This document shows, in pieces, positions 19,677 through 29,577 of a DNA stretch of 64,000 nucleotides. Position 1 is the stretch's first letter. Each line of letters starts with the position of its first letter. The notes beneath the pieces are model-generated. The model had not been told where the DNA came from. It saw only the letters and a program-made list of their open reading frames with translations, and ran no database searches. Source of the DNA: Providencia huaxiensis (GTDB taxonomy: Bacteria; Pseudomonadota; Gammaproteobacteria; Enterobacterales; Enterobacteriaceae); the NCBI RefSeq assembly GCF_002843235.3, contig NZ_CP031123.2, positions 2,852,001 through 2,916,000 of the forward strand, written 5' to 3'. Position numbers and translations under genes: made by a program.

Positions 19677-20882
19677 ATGGACCATTTTAGCGCTACCACA
19701 TTTCGCCTCGCCTTCCCAGCGATAGACTCGTCAACACTATTTTTTGATAGTGCGGCCACGGCTCTGAAGCCTATTGCCATGATCAATGCATCAAATGACT
19801 ATTATCGCTTGTCAGGCAGTTCCGTATACCGAGGTCAGTCACCTGAATCACTAAAATTAACACGTGATTATGAGCAGGGGCGAATTCGTGCCGCAAAATA
19901 TATTCATGCTTCAAATGAAAAAAATATTATTTGGACACGCGGGACAACAGAATCAATTAATTTAATTGCACAAGGTTATTTTCGCTCAACATTACAACCT
20001 GACGATGAAATTATTGTTAGTGAAATAGAACATCATTCAAATTTATTACCATGGATTATGCTTTCGCAACAAACAGGTGCCAAAATTATAAAATGGCCAG
20101 TTGAAAAAAACCTGACGTTAAACCTTGATGTACTCAAATCTAAATTATCTGAAAAAACGAAAGTTATCGCTATCACACAAATGTCCAATGTAACTGGGTA
20201 TCAACCAGATATACAGACAGTAACTCAACTTGCTCACCAAGTAGGAGCTCTCGTCGTTGTTGATGGTGCACAAGGTGTCGTTCATAGCCCTATTAATGTC
20301 AGTGAGCTGAATGTCGATTTCTATGTATTTTCAGCACATAAGTTATATGGACCCACAGGGCTTGGGGTTTGCTATGCCAAAACAGAACTTTTAGAGCAAA
20401 TGACCCCTTGGCATGGTGGCGGTAAGATGTTGACTCACGTCACATTTGATAATTTTACGCTTGCTCCTATTCCCCAACGATTCGAAGCAGGAACACCGAA
20501 TATTGCTGGTGTAATTGCCTTTTCAGCTGTTCTAGAGTGGCTGGAAGAGATAAATTTAACACTAGCAGAAACATATACTTGCTCATTAACCGAATATGCA
20601 GCTAAAAAACTATCGGCACTTCCCGGCTTTATTAGCTATAGTGTGCCTCATTCTCCTTTGCTATCATTTAACTTCAAAGATGTTCATCATAGTGATCTGG
20701 GAGCCCTCTTGACCGAGCAAAATATTGCACTACGCTATGGTCAACACTGCACCCAACCATTAATGGATGCATTAAATATAAGTGGCTGCTTGCGCGTCTC
20801 AATGATGCCTTACAACAACCTGCAAGATGTCGATAAATTTATTGACGCAGTCACCGTTTCACTTTCTATACTCAATGAATAA
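19677..20882 (+). CDS. csdA: Cysteine desulfurase CsdA
   Basis: CsdA is a PLP enzyme that takes sulfur from cysteine and passes it to CsdE and CsdL/TcdA. The 402-aa product has the PLP lysine K222 in FSAHKLYGPTG and the persulfide Cys C358 in RYGQHCTQPLM. It also has the TRGTTESIN block. The frame stays open 24 codons upstream, but those residues are lysine-rich and unlike the family; MDHFSATTFRLAFPA matches the usual N-terminus. Ribosome-binding site is weak (AAGAAA). csdE follows by 18 nt. Confidence 0.95.
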   Translation: MDHFSATTFRLAFPAIDSSTLFFDSAATALKPIAMINASNDYYRLSGSSVYRGQSPESLKLTRDYEQGRIRAAKYIHASNEKNIIWTRGTTESINLIAQGYFRSTLQPDDEIIVSEIEHHSNLLPWIMLSQQTGAKIIKWPVEKNLTLNLDVLKSKLSEKTKVIAITQMSNVTGYQPDIQTVTQLAHQVGALVVVDGAQGVVHSPINVSELNVDFYVFSAHKLYGPTGLGVCYAKTELLEQMTPWHGGGKMLTHVTFDNFTLAPIPQRFEAGTPNIAGVIAFSAVLEWLEEINLTLAETYTCSLTEYAAKKLSALPGFISYSVPHSPLLSFNFKDVHHSDLGALLTEQNIALRYGQHCTQPLMDALNISGCLRVSMMPYNNLQDVDKFIDAVTVSLSILNE

Positions 20883-20900
20883 ATCAATAAAGGAAGCCTA

Positions 20901-21359
20901 ATGACTTCGACTAACCATGAACTTGCTCCGCACCCATTCGGTACAGAGATTAAAATTCAAGAAATAGTTGAACAGTTTTCCACACATAAAGCATGGGAAG
21001 ATAAATATCGTTTATTAATTCAATTTGCGAGAAAGCTGCCTGTATTGTCTGATGATGAAAAACTGCAAACTCAAGAAGTTAAAGGCTGTGAAAACCGAGT
21101 TTGGATCGGAGCACGGCTCAATGATAATGAAACATTTCATTTTTATGGGGATAGTGAAGGCCGGGTAGTAAAAGGGTTATTTGCTATTTTATTAGCCGCG
21201 GTAGAGCAAAAAACAGCAAAAGAGATCATGGAAATTGATTTTGACCACTTATTAGCTCAAACCGGCTTACCTTCGCAACTCAGCGAGTCTCGCCAAAATG
21301 GTATTCAATCACTCGTTACTGCAATTCAAAATATTGCCAATGAAATGACACCTGCGTAA
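20901..21359 (+). CDS. csdE: Sulfur acceptor protein CsdE
   Basis: CsdE is a SufE-like protein that accepts persulfide sulfur from CsdA. The 152-aa product has the acceptor Cys C63 in VKGCENRVWIGA and the SufE-fold block FYGDSEGRVVKGLFAILLAA. An AAAGGAAG site lies upstream. It forms an operon with csdA and faces tcdA, the downstream partner in tRNA modification. Confidence 0.96.
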   Translation: MTSTNHELAPHPFGTEIKIQEIVEQFSTHKAWEDKYRLLIQFARKLPVLSDDEKLQTQEVKGCENRVWIGARLNDNETFHFYGDSEGRVVKGLFAILLAAVEQKTAKEIMEIDFDHLLAQTGLPSQLSESRQNGIQSLVTAIQNIANEMTPA

Positions 21360-21400
21360 TTCATTAAATGAGGCTATCTATCGCAATAGCCTCATTCGCT

Positions 21401-22216
21401 TTACAGATTTTCCATTTCTCGTTGTGACTTTGCTATCATTTTTTTAAGTGCATGTGAAACGGCAACAAACCCAAAACTCGCTGTAACCATAGTAACTGCG
21501 CCAAAGCCTGAAGCGCAGTCCATACGCTTAGAACCATCCGCAGTACTTTTTGCCGCACATACCGTGCCATCGCTTTGTGGATAAACAAGTTGCTCGGTAG
21601 AAAAAACACAGTCAATCCCAAGCTTTCCTTTCCCGTTTTTAATGACGTTAAAATCAGATTTTAAGCGTTCTCGCAACTTAGCCGCTAATGGGTCTTGGAT
21701 AGTCTTAGCCAAGTCTGCCACTTGAATTTTTGTTGGGTCGATTTGCCCACCAGCGCCCCCTATGGTGATAATAGGTATTTTAAAGCGCCTACAATACGCT
21801 AGTAACGCTGCTTTAGGCCTCACACTATCAATAGCATCAATAACATAATCAAACCCCGTACTAAGGTAGTGAGCGACATTATCGACAGTAATAAAGTCAT
21901 CAATAACATTCACTACACACTCAGGGTTAATTTCTAAAATACGATTTTTCATCACCTCAACTTTTGGTTGCCCAACCGTCGACTTGATGGCATGTAATTG
22001 ACGATTAGTATTAGTCACACAGATATCATCCATATCAATCAATGTGATGAACCCAATACCTGAACGAGCAAGCGCCTCCGCGGCCCATACACCTACCCCA
22101 CCAACCCCAATGACACAAACGTGAGAACGTGCAAAAAGATGAAGAGCATGTTGCCCATATAAACGCCCGATCCCAGCAAAACGCTGCATCCAAGCATCAG
22201 AAAGCTTAGCTTGCAT
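21401..22216 (-). CDS. tcdA: tRNA threonylcarbamoyladenosine dehydratase
   Basis: TcdA (CsdL) dehydrates t6A37 to the cyclic ct6A in an ATP-dependent reaction. The 271-aa product is E1-like: ATP-binding VIGVGGVGVWAAEALARSGIG near 34-54, IDMDDICVTNTNRQ, and the C-terminal DCASGFGAVTMVTA. I use the ATG at 22214-22216 (MQAKLSDAWMQRF); the TTG four codons upstream directly abuts the GAGG ribosome-binding site. It converges with csdAE, whose products support its function. Confidence 0.95.
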   Translation of the reverse strand: MQAKLSDAWMQRFAGIGRLYGQHALHLFARSHVCVIGVGGVGVWAAEALARSGIGFITLIDMDDICVTNTNRQLHAIKSTVGQPKVEVMKNRILEINPECVVNVIDDFITVDNVAHYLSTGFDYVIDAIDSVRPKAALLAYCRRFKIPIITIGGAGGQIDPTKIQVADLAKTIQDPLAAKLRERLKSDFNVIKNGKGKLGIDCVFSTEQLVYPQSDGTVCAAKSTADGSKRMDCASGFGAVTMVTASFGFVAVSHALKKMIAKSQREMENL

Positions 22217-22246
22217 AATAACGAACAACCTCAGTTAAATCTGTGA

Positions 22247-23368
22247 CTACAGTGAACCAAATAGCGGCTGGCTTTTTTTCAGCACCCAAACTCGCCCATA
22301 ATGGTTATAAAAACCGGCCATTTTCCCAGCGTCATGACCTATACCGTGGTAAATATCAAAATGATGCCCTTTAATTGCACCACCGACATCCAAGGCTATC
22401 ATCATACGCATTTCATACTGCCCCGTAAATTTCCCGTTATTATCTAATACAGGGATTTCTGCGAGCAAAGCTGTACCCGGTGGAATGAGGGTTTTATCTG
22501 ATGCAACGGATGCTTTAGCAATTAAAGGAACCGCACTTGCGCCTCTAACAGGGACAAATGATTGCGGTTTAAAAAAGACAAATGACGGGTTTTCTTCTAA
22601 AAGCTGGCGAACTTCTTGCTCGCTATGCTGGTCCGTCCAATCATGGATAGCTTGTAATGACATTTGGCTAAGAGGAACCTCACCGCGGTCTACCAGCACT
22701 TTTCCGATACTTTTGTACGCATGGCCATTTTTACCTGCATAACCAAAGAAATTCAAAGGGCTACCATCCCCAAAATCAACATAGCCACTTCCCTGAACTT
22801 CCATCATAAAATTTTCAACGGGTGAATTACTATAAGCTAAAATTAAATTATCACTCAGGGCACCGTTATAAATCGCGGCTCGGCTAGGTAAACGCTTCTT
22901 TCCTTTTGGGGGCATACCGTATAACGGATAACGAAATTCACCTTGTGCCATACGACGGGCCTCAATCACAGGTGTGTAATATCCTGTAAATTGCACGTTT
23001 CCATAATTATCGGCACCTTCCATTTGGAAAGCCGTTAAATTGAAATTTGCCAATTGAGCCGGATCTCCTCCCGCCATCAACCAGTTTTCTATGGCATGGT
23101 AAGCATCATTGTTACTTTTAAACAACCGTGGTGATGCATTTTTGATTTCATTAACCTGCTGATTAAAATCTGGTGCATTGATTGGTCGTCCCTGTACATT
23201 CACTTGATTTACTTTCTGTAAATCTTGAACTAAGCGACCATCTTTATATTGTTGGCCTTTATCCGTTGGATGGGTTTGGCACCCAGCTAATAAGGAAAGA
23301 AATACACTGGTTACTAACCACTTTTTTACTGTTTGTTTATTGACGATTTTTGTTAGCCCTATATTCAT
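22247..23368 (-). CDS. mltA: Membrane-bound lytic murein transglycosylase A
   Basis: MltA is an outer-membrane lipoprotein that cleaves glycan strands of peptidoglycan to 1,6-anhydro products. The 373-aa protein has a lipoprotein signal with lipobox LLAGC and lipidation at C30. The MltA domain includes TGYYTPVIEARR, YGMPPKGKKRLPSRAAIYNG, VQGSGYVDFGDG and the C-terminal catalytic 3D region (ALDVGGAIKGHHFDIYHG). It stands between tcdA and the initiator tRNA cluster, the usual order. Confidence 0.96.
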   Translation of the reverse strand: MNIGLTKIVNKQTVKKWLVTSVFLSLLAGCQTHPTDKGQQYKDGRLVQDLQKVNQVNVQGRPINAPDFNQQVNEIKNASPRLFKSNNDAYHAIENWLMAGGDPAQLANFNLTAFQMEGADNYGNVQFTGYYTPVIEARRMAQGEFRYPLYGMPPKGKKRLPSRAAIYNGALSDNLILAYSNSPVENFMMEVQGSGYVDFGDGSPLNFFGYAGKNGHAYKSIGKVLVDRGEVPLSQMSLQAIHDWTDQHSEQEVRQLLEENPSFVFFKPQSFVPVRGASAVPLIAKASVASDKTLIPPGTALLAEIPVLDNNGKFTGQYEMRMMIALDVGGAIKGHHFDIYHGIGHDAGKMAGFYNHYGRVWVLKKSQPLFGSL

Positions 23369-23560
23369 GCTCTACCACCCAGATAAATCCAACAATCCAA
23401 TATGAAGCGCACAATAGCAAACCCAATTAGGGAATGAAACGTGTAAATATATTTAGAGTGGTTATTTTCCTTCACCAACTCATCAAAGTGTAAAAAACAG
23501 CCAGACAGAACAAATTTTGTTCGGTAAATGCTAAATTTTGAAAAAAAAACACGAAAAAAC

Positions 23561-23588
23561 TTGCATCAGATCTCATCCCGAGTATAGT
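23561..23588 (+). promoter_or_regulatory. Promoter of the initiator tRNA cluster
   Basis: TTGCAT (23561-23566) and TATAGT (23583-23588) are 16 bp apart, followed by a GC-rich discriminator GCCCGC and the first tRNA 12 nt later. The GC-rich stretch fits stringent control of a stable-RNA promoter. Confidence 0.8.
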
Positions 23589-23600
23589 GCCCGCATCGGA

Positions 23601-23677
<77 letters not shown>

Positions 23678-23738
23678 ATTACTGATTAAATCAGTAAAGT
23701 AACAAAAAATCTGCAGTATAAAGTCGTAAAAATTCAGT

Positions 23739-23815
<77 letters not shown>

Positions 23816-23833
23816 ATTTTTTACCTCTTCAGT

Positions 23834-23910
<77 letters not shown>

Positions 23911-23996
23911 ATTCTTTTGAGTCCCCTTTCTGGTCCCCCATCACCTTTTTAATATCACTATAAAAATTCTATTTTTAATCATAACTGAAAAATAAA

Positions 23997-24026
23997 AAAG
24001 GCGATCCACATACGTTTATCACCTTT
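23997..24026 (-). terminator. Terminator after amiC
   Basis: AAAGGTGAT and ATCGCCTTT (minus strand) form a 9-bp stem with one G-U pair and a 12-nt loop, followed by TTTTTATTTTTC. It lies 20 nt past the amiC stop. Confidence 0.75.
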
Positions 24027-24045
24027 CTTAATCTTTTTAAATTAA

Positions 24046-25296
24046 CTAGTTGCGGATCGCTAATGCACCACCGTTACGGAAATAAGCTTTTACTCCTTCA
24101 AAAATGGATTCTGCCATTTGCTGTTGGAATTTTGCTGTTTTTAATTTCTTCTCTTCTTCCAAATTACTAATAAAAGCGGTTTCGACTAGAATCGATGGGA
24201 TCTCAGGTGCTTTAAGTACCGCGAAACCGGCTTGGTCAACTCTGTTTTTATGCAGTTTGTTAACTTTCCCCATCCGTTTTAGTACTTCATCACCGAATTT
24301 CAAGCTGTCATTAATTGTCGCAGTTTGCACGAGATCAAACATCGTATGGTCAAGATACACATCACCACTTTTACTCACTCCGCCCACTAAGTCCGCTTCG
24401 TTTTGTGTTTGTGCAAGGTAACGAGCCGTATTACTGGTCGCGCCTTTCGTCGATAGTGCAAAAACAGAAGAGCCTCGGGCTGAACGATTAGTAAATGCAT
24501 CCGCATGAATTGAAACGAATAAATCTGCCTGCATTTTACGCGCTTTCGCCACTCGGACTTTTAATGGAATAAAGACATCTTCATTGCGTGTCATATAGGA
24601 GCGCATTTTAGGATCTTTATCTATCAGTGCTTTTAGCCGACGTGCGATCTGTAAAACCACATCTTTTTCGCGCGTTTTATATTTGCCGATCGCACCGGGG
24701 TCTTCGCCACCATGTCCTGGGTCGATCATAATAATAATTGGGCGATCCGTCCCTGCTTTACCTGGTTTCTTCGCTTGAGCAGGCATGCTCTCCTCAAGAT
24801 CACCTTTATTATAATCCTCAAGTAATGCCAATAGAGGATCATCATTGGTGTCAACGCCTTTACCTGGATAAAAATCAAGAACTAAGCGATGCTTAAATTC
24901 CGCAACAGGGGCCATCGAGAAGAATTGAGGACTGACTTTATTTTTAACTTCAAATACCAAGCGAACCGTTTTCGGATCAAATTGCCCAACTCTAACTAGT
25001 TTAAGGTAGGGATCACGTGTTTGAATTTGAGTTCCCATATCCTTCAATACATTATTTAACTGCACCCCTTCAAGATCGACCACAATACGCTCAGGGTTAT
25101 TAAGCACAAACTGACGGTACTTCAATGGAGTACTAGATTCCAATGTAACTCGTGTATAGCTCGATGCTGGCCAAATGCGCACAGCCACCACGCTGCTACT
25201 CGCAGAAAAACCGAATGGGCTAATGCTCAGTAACATAACTGCTGCTGCGCCTTGAATAAAACGACGCTTCGATGGGTTGTGATCTTGGTGACTCAT
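24046..25296 (-). CDS. amiC: N-acetylmuramoyl-L-alanine amidase AmiC
   Basis: AmiC is a periplasmic zinc amidase that splits septal peptidoglycan and is activated by NlpD. The 416-aa protein has a Tat signal ([16 protein letters not shown], residues 9-24) and an N-terminal AMIN domain ([19 protein letters not shown] onward) for septal targeting. The Amidase_3 domain carries zinc-ligand motifs [18 protein letters not shown] and the catalytic Glu in [11 protein letters not shown] use the ATG at 25294-25296; the TTG one codon earlier is not needed. Confidence 0.97.
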   Translation of the reverse strand: MSHQDHNPSKRRFIQGAAAVMLLSISPFGFSASSSVVAVRIWPASSYTRVTLESSTPLKYRQFVLNNPERIVVDLEGVQLNNVLKDMGTQIQTRDPYLKLVRVGQFDPKTVRLVFEVKNKVSPQFFSMAPVAEFKHRLVLDFYPGKGVDTNDDPLLALLEDYNKGDLEESMPAQAKKPGKAGTDRPIIIMIDPGHGGEDPGAIGKYKTREKDVVLQIARRLKALIDKDPKMRSYMTRNEDVFIPLKVRVAKARKMQADLFVSIHADAFTNRSARGSSVFALSTKGATSNTARYLAQTQNEADLVGGVSKSGDVYLDHTMFDLVQTATINDSLKFGDEVLKRMGKVNKLHKNRVDQAGFAVLKAPEIPSILVETAFISNLEEEKKLKTAKFQQQMAESIFEGVKAYFRNGGALAIRN

Positions 25297-25606
25297 CAAT
25301 AATTCCGAACCTAGAACTGAGAAATAAAGTGATTTTAGGATAAATGCTAATAGTTAGCCTTGAAATACGCACTCTAACTAATCATTTGCACTCTGTCATT
25401 AAGAATATATCAAAGCATCTATAGAGTTACAGACATGAGTATAACCTAATCATACTGAGAGAAAATATTTGTGAGTGACTTTCTGTGTCAATTTTATGCA
25501 ATTTAGTTTTCATAGAGTATATCGAGTTAAATTTAGAGATATGTAAATGTAAAAAATAAAAATGTTACTTTTTTTATCCCATCTTTTACTTGATATTTAC
25601 CGACAA

Positions 25607-25645
25607 AAAGAATAAAAATACATTATTAACGAATAAAAATTCAAT
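25607..25645 (+). promoter_or_regulatory. Tandem ARG boxes (ArgR operator) before argA
   Basis: Two 18-bp boxes separated by 3 bp: AAAGAATAAAAATACATT (25607-25624) and AACGAATAAAAATTCAAT (25628-25645). Against the core TGAAT-WWWW-ATTCA, they carry two mismatches and one mismatch. Pairs with a 3-bp gap are the known binding site of hexameric ArgR-arginine. The second box ends just before the AAGAGGG ribosome-binding site, so ArgR would block transcription close to the start. Confidence 0.75.
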
Positions 25646-25658
25646 TAAGAGGGTTGTT

Positions 25659-27002
25659 ATGAAAGAGCGCAGCACCGAGTTGGTTGATGAGTTTCGCCAT
25701 TCGGTTCCTTATATAAACGCCCACCGCGGCAAAACATTTATTATTATGCTTGGTGGTGAAGCGATTGCGCATGAAAATTTTCCTAGCATTGTCAATGACA
25801 TAGGATTATTGCATAGTTTAGGCATCAGAATTGTTGTCGTTTATGGCGCTAGGCCTCAAATTGAGGACATTTTAGCAGAGCATAAATATGATGCGGTTTA
25901 TCATAAACATACTCGCGTCACCGATGCGAATACTCTTGAATATGTAAAGCAAGCTTCTGGCGCTTTACAATTAGATATCACGGCTCGGTTATCTATGAGC
26001 TTAGGTAATACCCCGCTTCAAGGCGCACACATTAATGTGGTTAGTGGCAATTTCGTTATTGCCCAACCTCTGGGCGTTGACGATGGTATTGATTATTGCC
26101 ACAGTGGAAGGATCCGTCGTATTAATGAAGAAGCCATTAATAATCAATTAGATAATGGTTCTATTGTACTAATTGGGCCGGTTGCCGTCTCAGTCACAGG
26201 GGAAAGTTTTAATCTGACCTCTGAAGAAATTGCCACTCAATTAGCAGTAAAAATGAAAGCGGAAAAACTGATCGGTTTTTGCTCCTCACAAGGTGTAGCA
26301 GACAAAGAAGGCAATATTTTGTCTGAATTATTCCCAAATGAAGCAGAAAACCGCATCCAAGAACTTGAATCTGAAGGTGATTACTATTCAGGAACTGTGC
26401 GCTTTTTACGCGGAGCCGCAAAAGCTTGCCGCCGAGGCGTCCGCCGTAGCCACCTATTGAGCTACCAAGAAAATGGCTCGTTAATTCAAGAGTTATTCTC
26501 TCGTGATGGTATTGGTACCCAAATCGTCATGGAAAGTGCGGAACAAATCCGCCGTGCAAACATTAATGATATTGGTGGAATATTAGAGCTTATTCGCCCA
26601 TTAGAACAACAAGGTATTTTAGTTAGACGTTCACGTGAGCAATTAGAAATGGAAATTGATAAATTTACCATTATTGAACGTGATAACTTAGTCATCGCTT
26701 GTGCAGCGCTTTACCCTTACCCAGAAGAAAAACTAGGTGAAATGGCTTGTGTCGCTGTTCATCCTGATTACCGAAGTTCATCTAGAGGAGAGGAGTTACT
26801 GCACCGTGTTGCTGTACAAGCAAAACAATTTGGTTTAGATAAACTATTTGTCCTGACAACTCGTAGTATCCATTGGTTTCAAGAGCGTGGTTTTACCCCC
26901 GCGGAGATTGAGATGTTACCAATGAAAAAGCAGGCTTTATATAACTACCAGCGTCGCTCTAAGATATTGATTTTAGACCTAAAAAACCAAGCTGATAAGT
27001 GA
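25659..27002 (+). CDS. argA: N-acetylglutamate synthase
   Basis: ArgA acetylates glutamate with acetyl-CoA, the first and arginine-inhibited step of arginine synthesis. The 447-aa protein has an N-terminal amino-acid-kinase domain ([38 protein letters not shown]) that binds arginine. The C-terminal GNAT domain spans about 300-440 ([20 protein letters not shown]). The start ATG has AAGAGGG 5 nt upstream; the 23 codons in front of it are lysine/asparagine-rich and overlap the operator, so I reject the upstream start. Confidence 0.97.
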   Translation: MKERSTELVDEFRHSVPYINAHRGKTFIIMLGGEAIAHENFPSIVNDIGLLHSLGIRIVVVYGARPQIEDILAEHKYDAVYHKHTRVTDANTLEYVKQASGALQLDITARLSMSLGNTPLQGAHINVVSGNFVIAQPLGVDDGIDYCHSGRIRRINEEAINNQLDNGSIVLIGPVAVSVTGESFNLTSEEIATQLAVKMKAEKLIGFCSSQGVADKEGNILSELFPNEAENRIQELESEGDYYSGTVRFLRGAAKACRRGVRRSHLLSYQENGSLIQELFSRDGIGTQIVMESAEQIRRANINDIGGILELIRPLEQQGILVRRSREQLEMEIDKFTIIERDNLVIACAALYPYPEEKLGEMACVAVHPDYRSSSRGEELLHRVAVQAKQFGLDKLFVLTTRSIHWFQERGFTPAEIEMLPMKKQALYNYQRRSKILILDLKNQADK

Positions 27003-27048
27003 ATATTAGAGTCTTAAGCATAATTACTGTTTCGTCACTGACTTTAGC

Positions 27049-27078
27049 CCCAAACTATACAAGGATGCATAGTTTGGG
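27049..27078. other. 10-bp perfect stem between argA and the convergent unknown gene
   Basis: CCCAAACTAT and ATAGTTTGGG enclose a 10-nt loop. There is no T-tract on either side, so this is not a standard terminator. It may protect both 3' ends in this convergent gap. Confidence 0.5.
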
Positions 27079-27106
27079 TCGTAGCTTTAAAACTACGGAA
27101 TAGCCG

Positions 27107-27676
27107 TTAAGCTATCTGAATAACTCTAGCTTTCTCACACAAAGGAATGGAATCTAAATGTGGTTGGATTGCCGCTTTCATCTCAGCGAAAGATGTACCA
27201 TAAAAATAGAATGCGGTTTCTGTCGGGCCATCCCAAACGCCATGAATGCTTCCAATATCTTCCACAGCATCATCTAGAATATCGAACACTTCACTGATAT
27301 CCCCGTTTTCATAAACGTCATCCGCGAGTTCTGTCCCGTTGAAATAAATAGCCATACCTTCATCTGAACCAAAATCGATTCGAACATCTTCCCCATGAAT
27401 AAATAAACGAGAGCCTTTTGGAGCTAACATTGAAGAAAAAAGTTGAATAATTAAACTGATATTTTCGTCACTCGCCTCTTCAAGTGCTATTTCTATATCA
27501 CATTCCTGCGCTTCACCATTATCACCTAATAATGTCCCACCACCTGTGACATGGATATTTTTATCCATGCTTTTCATGACTTCATTAAATGCATCGTCTA
27601 AGTCACCACGCCTAATAGGCTCAAGCCTTGCATTTAATGTTACTGTAATTGCCGTCATTTCTTGCTGGTTATCCAT
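27107..27676 (-). CDS. Uncharacterised conserved acidic protein
   Basis: I cannot assign a function. The 189-aa product is acidic and probably soluble: no signal peptide, membrane helix or nucleotide-binding loop is seen. It starts with a beta-like segment (AITVTLNARLEPIRRGDLDDAFNEVM) and then has a glycine motif (HVTGGGTLLGDNGEAQECDIEIAL), a middle block (MLAPKGSRLFIHG), and a C-terminal block (WDGPTETAFYFYGTSFAEMK) ending LCEKARVIQIA. I have an impression of similar uncharacterised proteins in other Proteobacteria. It lies between argA and recD, which adjoin in E. coli, and could share a promoter with recD upstream of it. Confidence 0.7.
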   Translation of the reverse strand: MDNQQEMTAITVTLNARLEPIRRGDLDDAFNEVMKSMDKNIHVTGGGTLLGDNGEAQECDIEIALEEASDENISLIIQLFSSMLAPKGSRLFIHGEDVRIDFGSDEGMAIYFNGTELADDVYENGDISEVFDILDDAVEDIGSIHGVWDGPTETAFYFYGTSFAEMKAAIQPHLDSIPLCEKARVIQIA

Positions 27677-27729
27677 CTCATTACCTTTACTTTAGGGTGA
27701 ATTATTCACGTAACTTACAAATAAGTTAG

Positions 27730-29577
27730 TTACATTAATTGGGTCGCTAAACCGCTCCGTCGCTTAGTTGGCGTTTCAACGGCTCGACGTAATACTTTTG
27801 GGCTACCGTAAAGAGATAGCTCTTTTTTAGCTCGAGTTATCGCTGTATACACAAGCTCACGTGTCATCACTGGAGAATATACATTTGGTAAAACCAATGC
27901 GGTATGAGCAAACTCCGAACCTTGTGATTTATGAACGGTCATTGCATAAGCTGTTTCATGCTGTGGAAGCCGGTTAGGTTGTACTCCACGAATAGACCCA
28001 TCTGGAAATTGGAAATAGGCTCTCAGTGCATTTTCTTCATCTGGTAAAATGATGCCTATATCCCCATTAAAAAGTCCTAATGGGCTATCATTACGACTAA
28101 TCATAATTGGTCGGCCTGCATAGTGTTTATTCAATAAATTATATGGGCGGTTTATTATCCCTTGCCTATGAAATAATTTTTCTAATTTATCGTTAAGGCC
28201 AATAACGCCAAAAGGCCCTTCCCGCAGAGCCGTTAGTAACCGATATTGGTTAAATTTTTTCAGAACTTGCTCAGGATCTTCTTTATCTTTAACCGCAAGT
28301 AGATATTCCTTATAATTTTCAGCGGCATCTAATAAAATTTTCGCGTAATCATCCGCTGTTTCTTGAATATAACTATGCACATCTGGACGTTGTTGATTTA
28401 GTAATTGTTGAACTCGAGAAACATTCCCTTCATTTACAGCAAAAGCGAGTTGGCCAATCCCTGAGTCTGCAGAAAAACGGTAGCTTTTACGCAATAAACA
28501 TAGGTTATCACGAATAATTGGGCCGTTTGGTGATGCATAAGCTGCAACTGAATATCCTGTTAGCGCCGAAAGTTGAGATGCCCTTTCCACACTATAACCG
28601 TTATCAGCAAACTGACAAATATCCCCTAACACAGCACCCGCTTCGACAGAAGCAAGTTGATCTTTATCACCTAGAAATATTAATTTTGCATTTTCAGGCA
28701 GTGACTCAAGTAATTTACTCATCATGGGTAAATCTACCATTGAGGCTTCATCAACAATGAGTACATCAAGAGATAAACGGTTGTCTCGGTTATAACGAAA
28801 CTGCTGACTTTCAGGTTGAGCCCCTAATAAACGGTGTAATGTTTTTGCATGATTAGGCAAAACAGCGCGTTCTTCATCGGTTAAAGGCATCTTTTTCATC
28901 GCTTCACCAAGAGATTCCGTCAACCTAGCTGCCGCCTTACCAGTTGGAGCAGCCAGCTCTATTCTAATTTTGTGGTGAAGTTTGGTTTCAAGCTTAATTA
29001 ATGCGGCAAGGATACGTGCAACCGTTGTTGTTTTTCCCGTCCCTGGCCCCCCTGATATGATTGACACCTTGCTGGTTACGGCAACTGCTGCTGCAATTTT
29101 TTGCCAATCAATATCATCAGTAGTAGGAAATAAATTATCTAGTACTTCCTTGATTTGGGCATTATTTTGCTTTTCTATTGATGTGTTAGAGAAAAACTTT
29201 GCAACATATTGCTCATATTGCCACATCCGTTGAAAATATAAGTATTCCCCTGAAAGTATTAAAGGCGAGATCTGGTTTTCTGTTGATAGCGACACTGCAT
29301 TTGCTTGTTTGAGCGTTTGATAAAGTACTTGTTCGCTCGGCTCTCCCATTTTTTGCCAAAATTCAGCGGCTAATTCAGGATGCCTTCCTGCAAATAACTT
29401 TTCAGGTATAACATCTGCCAATGCTAAGCAAACGTGCCCAGCCATAGTTTCTGCGCTAAGAAGTGCGGCAATCATAAGCACTATCGGGTGCTTATCATCA
29501 GAAATACTGTAAGCAAATTGCACATCAAGAGGTGTAAAGATACGTAGCTCAATAGCCTGATTAAATAGGGATTTCAT
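27730..29577 (-). CDS. recD: RecBCD subunit RecD (exonuclease V alpha)
   Basis: RecD is the 5'-3' helicase motor of RecBCD, which resects double-strand breaks and degrades foreign DNA. The 615-aa protein (E. coli: 608) has Walker A GGPGTGKT at 176-183, motif II VLIVDEASMVDLPMM, motif III FLGDKDQLASVEAGAVLGD and the late AYAMTVHKSQGSEF motif. The start ATG overlaps the recB stop by one base (TAATG), so translation is coupled. Confidence 0.97.
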   Translation of the reverse strand: MKSLFNQAIELRIFTPLDVQFAYSISDDKHPIVLMIAALLSAETMAGHVCLALADVIPEKLFAGRHPELAAEFWQKMGEPSEQVLYQTLKQANAVSLSTENQISPLILSGEYLYFQRMWQYEQYVAKFFSNTSIEKQNNAQIKEVLDNLFPTTDDIDWQKIAAAVAVTSKVSIISGGPGTGKTTTVARILAALIKLETKLHHKIRIELAAPTGKAAARLTESLGEAMKKMPLTDEERAVLPNHAKTLHRLLGAQPESQQFRYNRDNRLSLDVLIVDEASMVDLPMMSKLLESLPENAKLIFLGDKDQLASVEAGAVLGDICQFADNGYSVERASQLSALTGYSVAAYASPNGPIIRDNLCLLRKSYRFSADSGIGQLAFAVNEGNVSRVQQLLNQQRPDVHSYIQETADDYAKILLDAAENYKEYLLAVKDKEDPEQVLKKFNQYRLLTALREGPFGVIGLNDKLEKLFHRQGIINRPYNLLNKHYAGRPIMISRNDSPLGLFNGDIGIILPDEENALRAYFQFPDGSIRGVQPNRLPQHETAYAMTVHKSQGSEFAHTALVLPNVYSPVMTRELVYTAITRAKKELSLYGSPKVLRRAVETPTKRRSGLATQLM

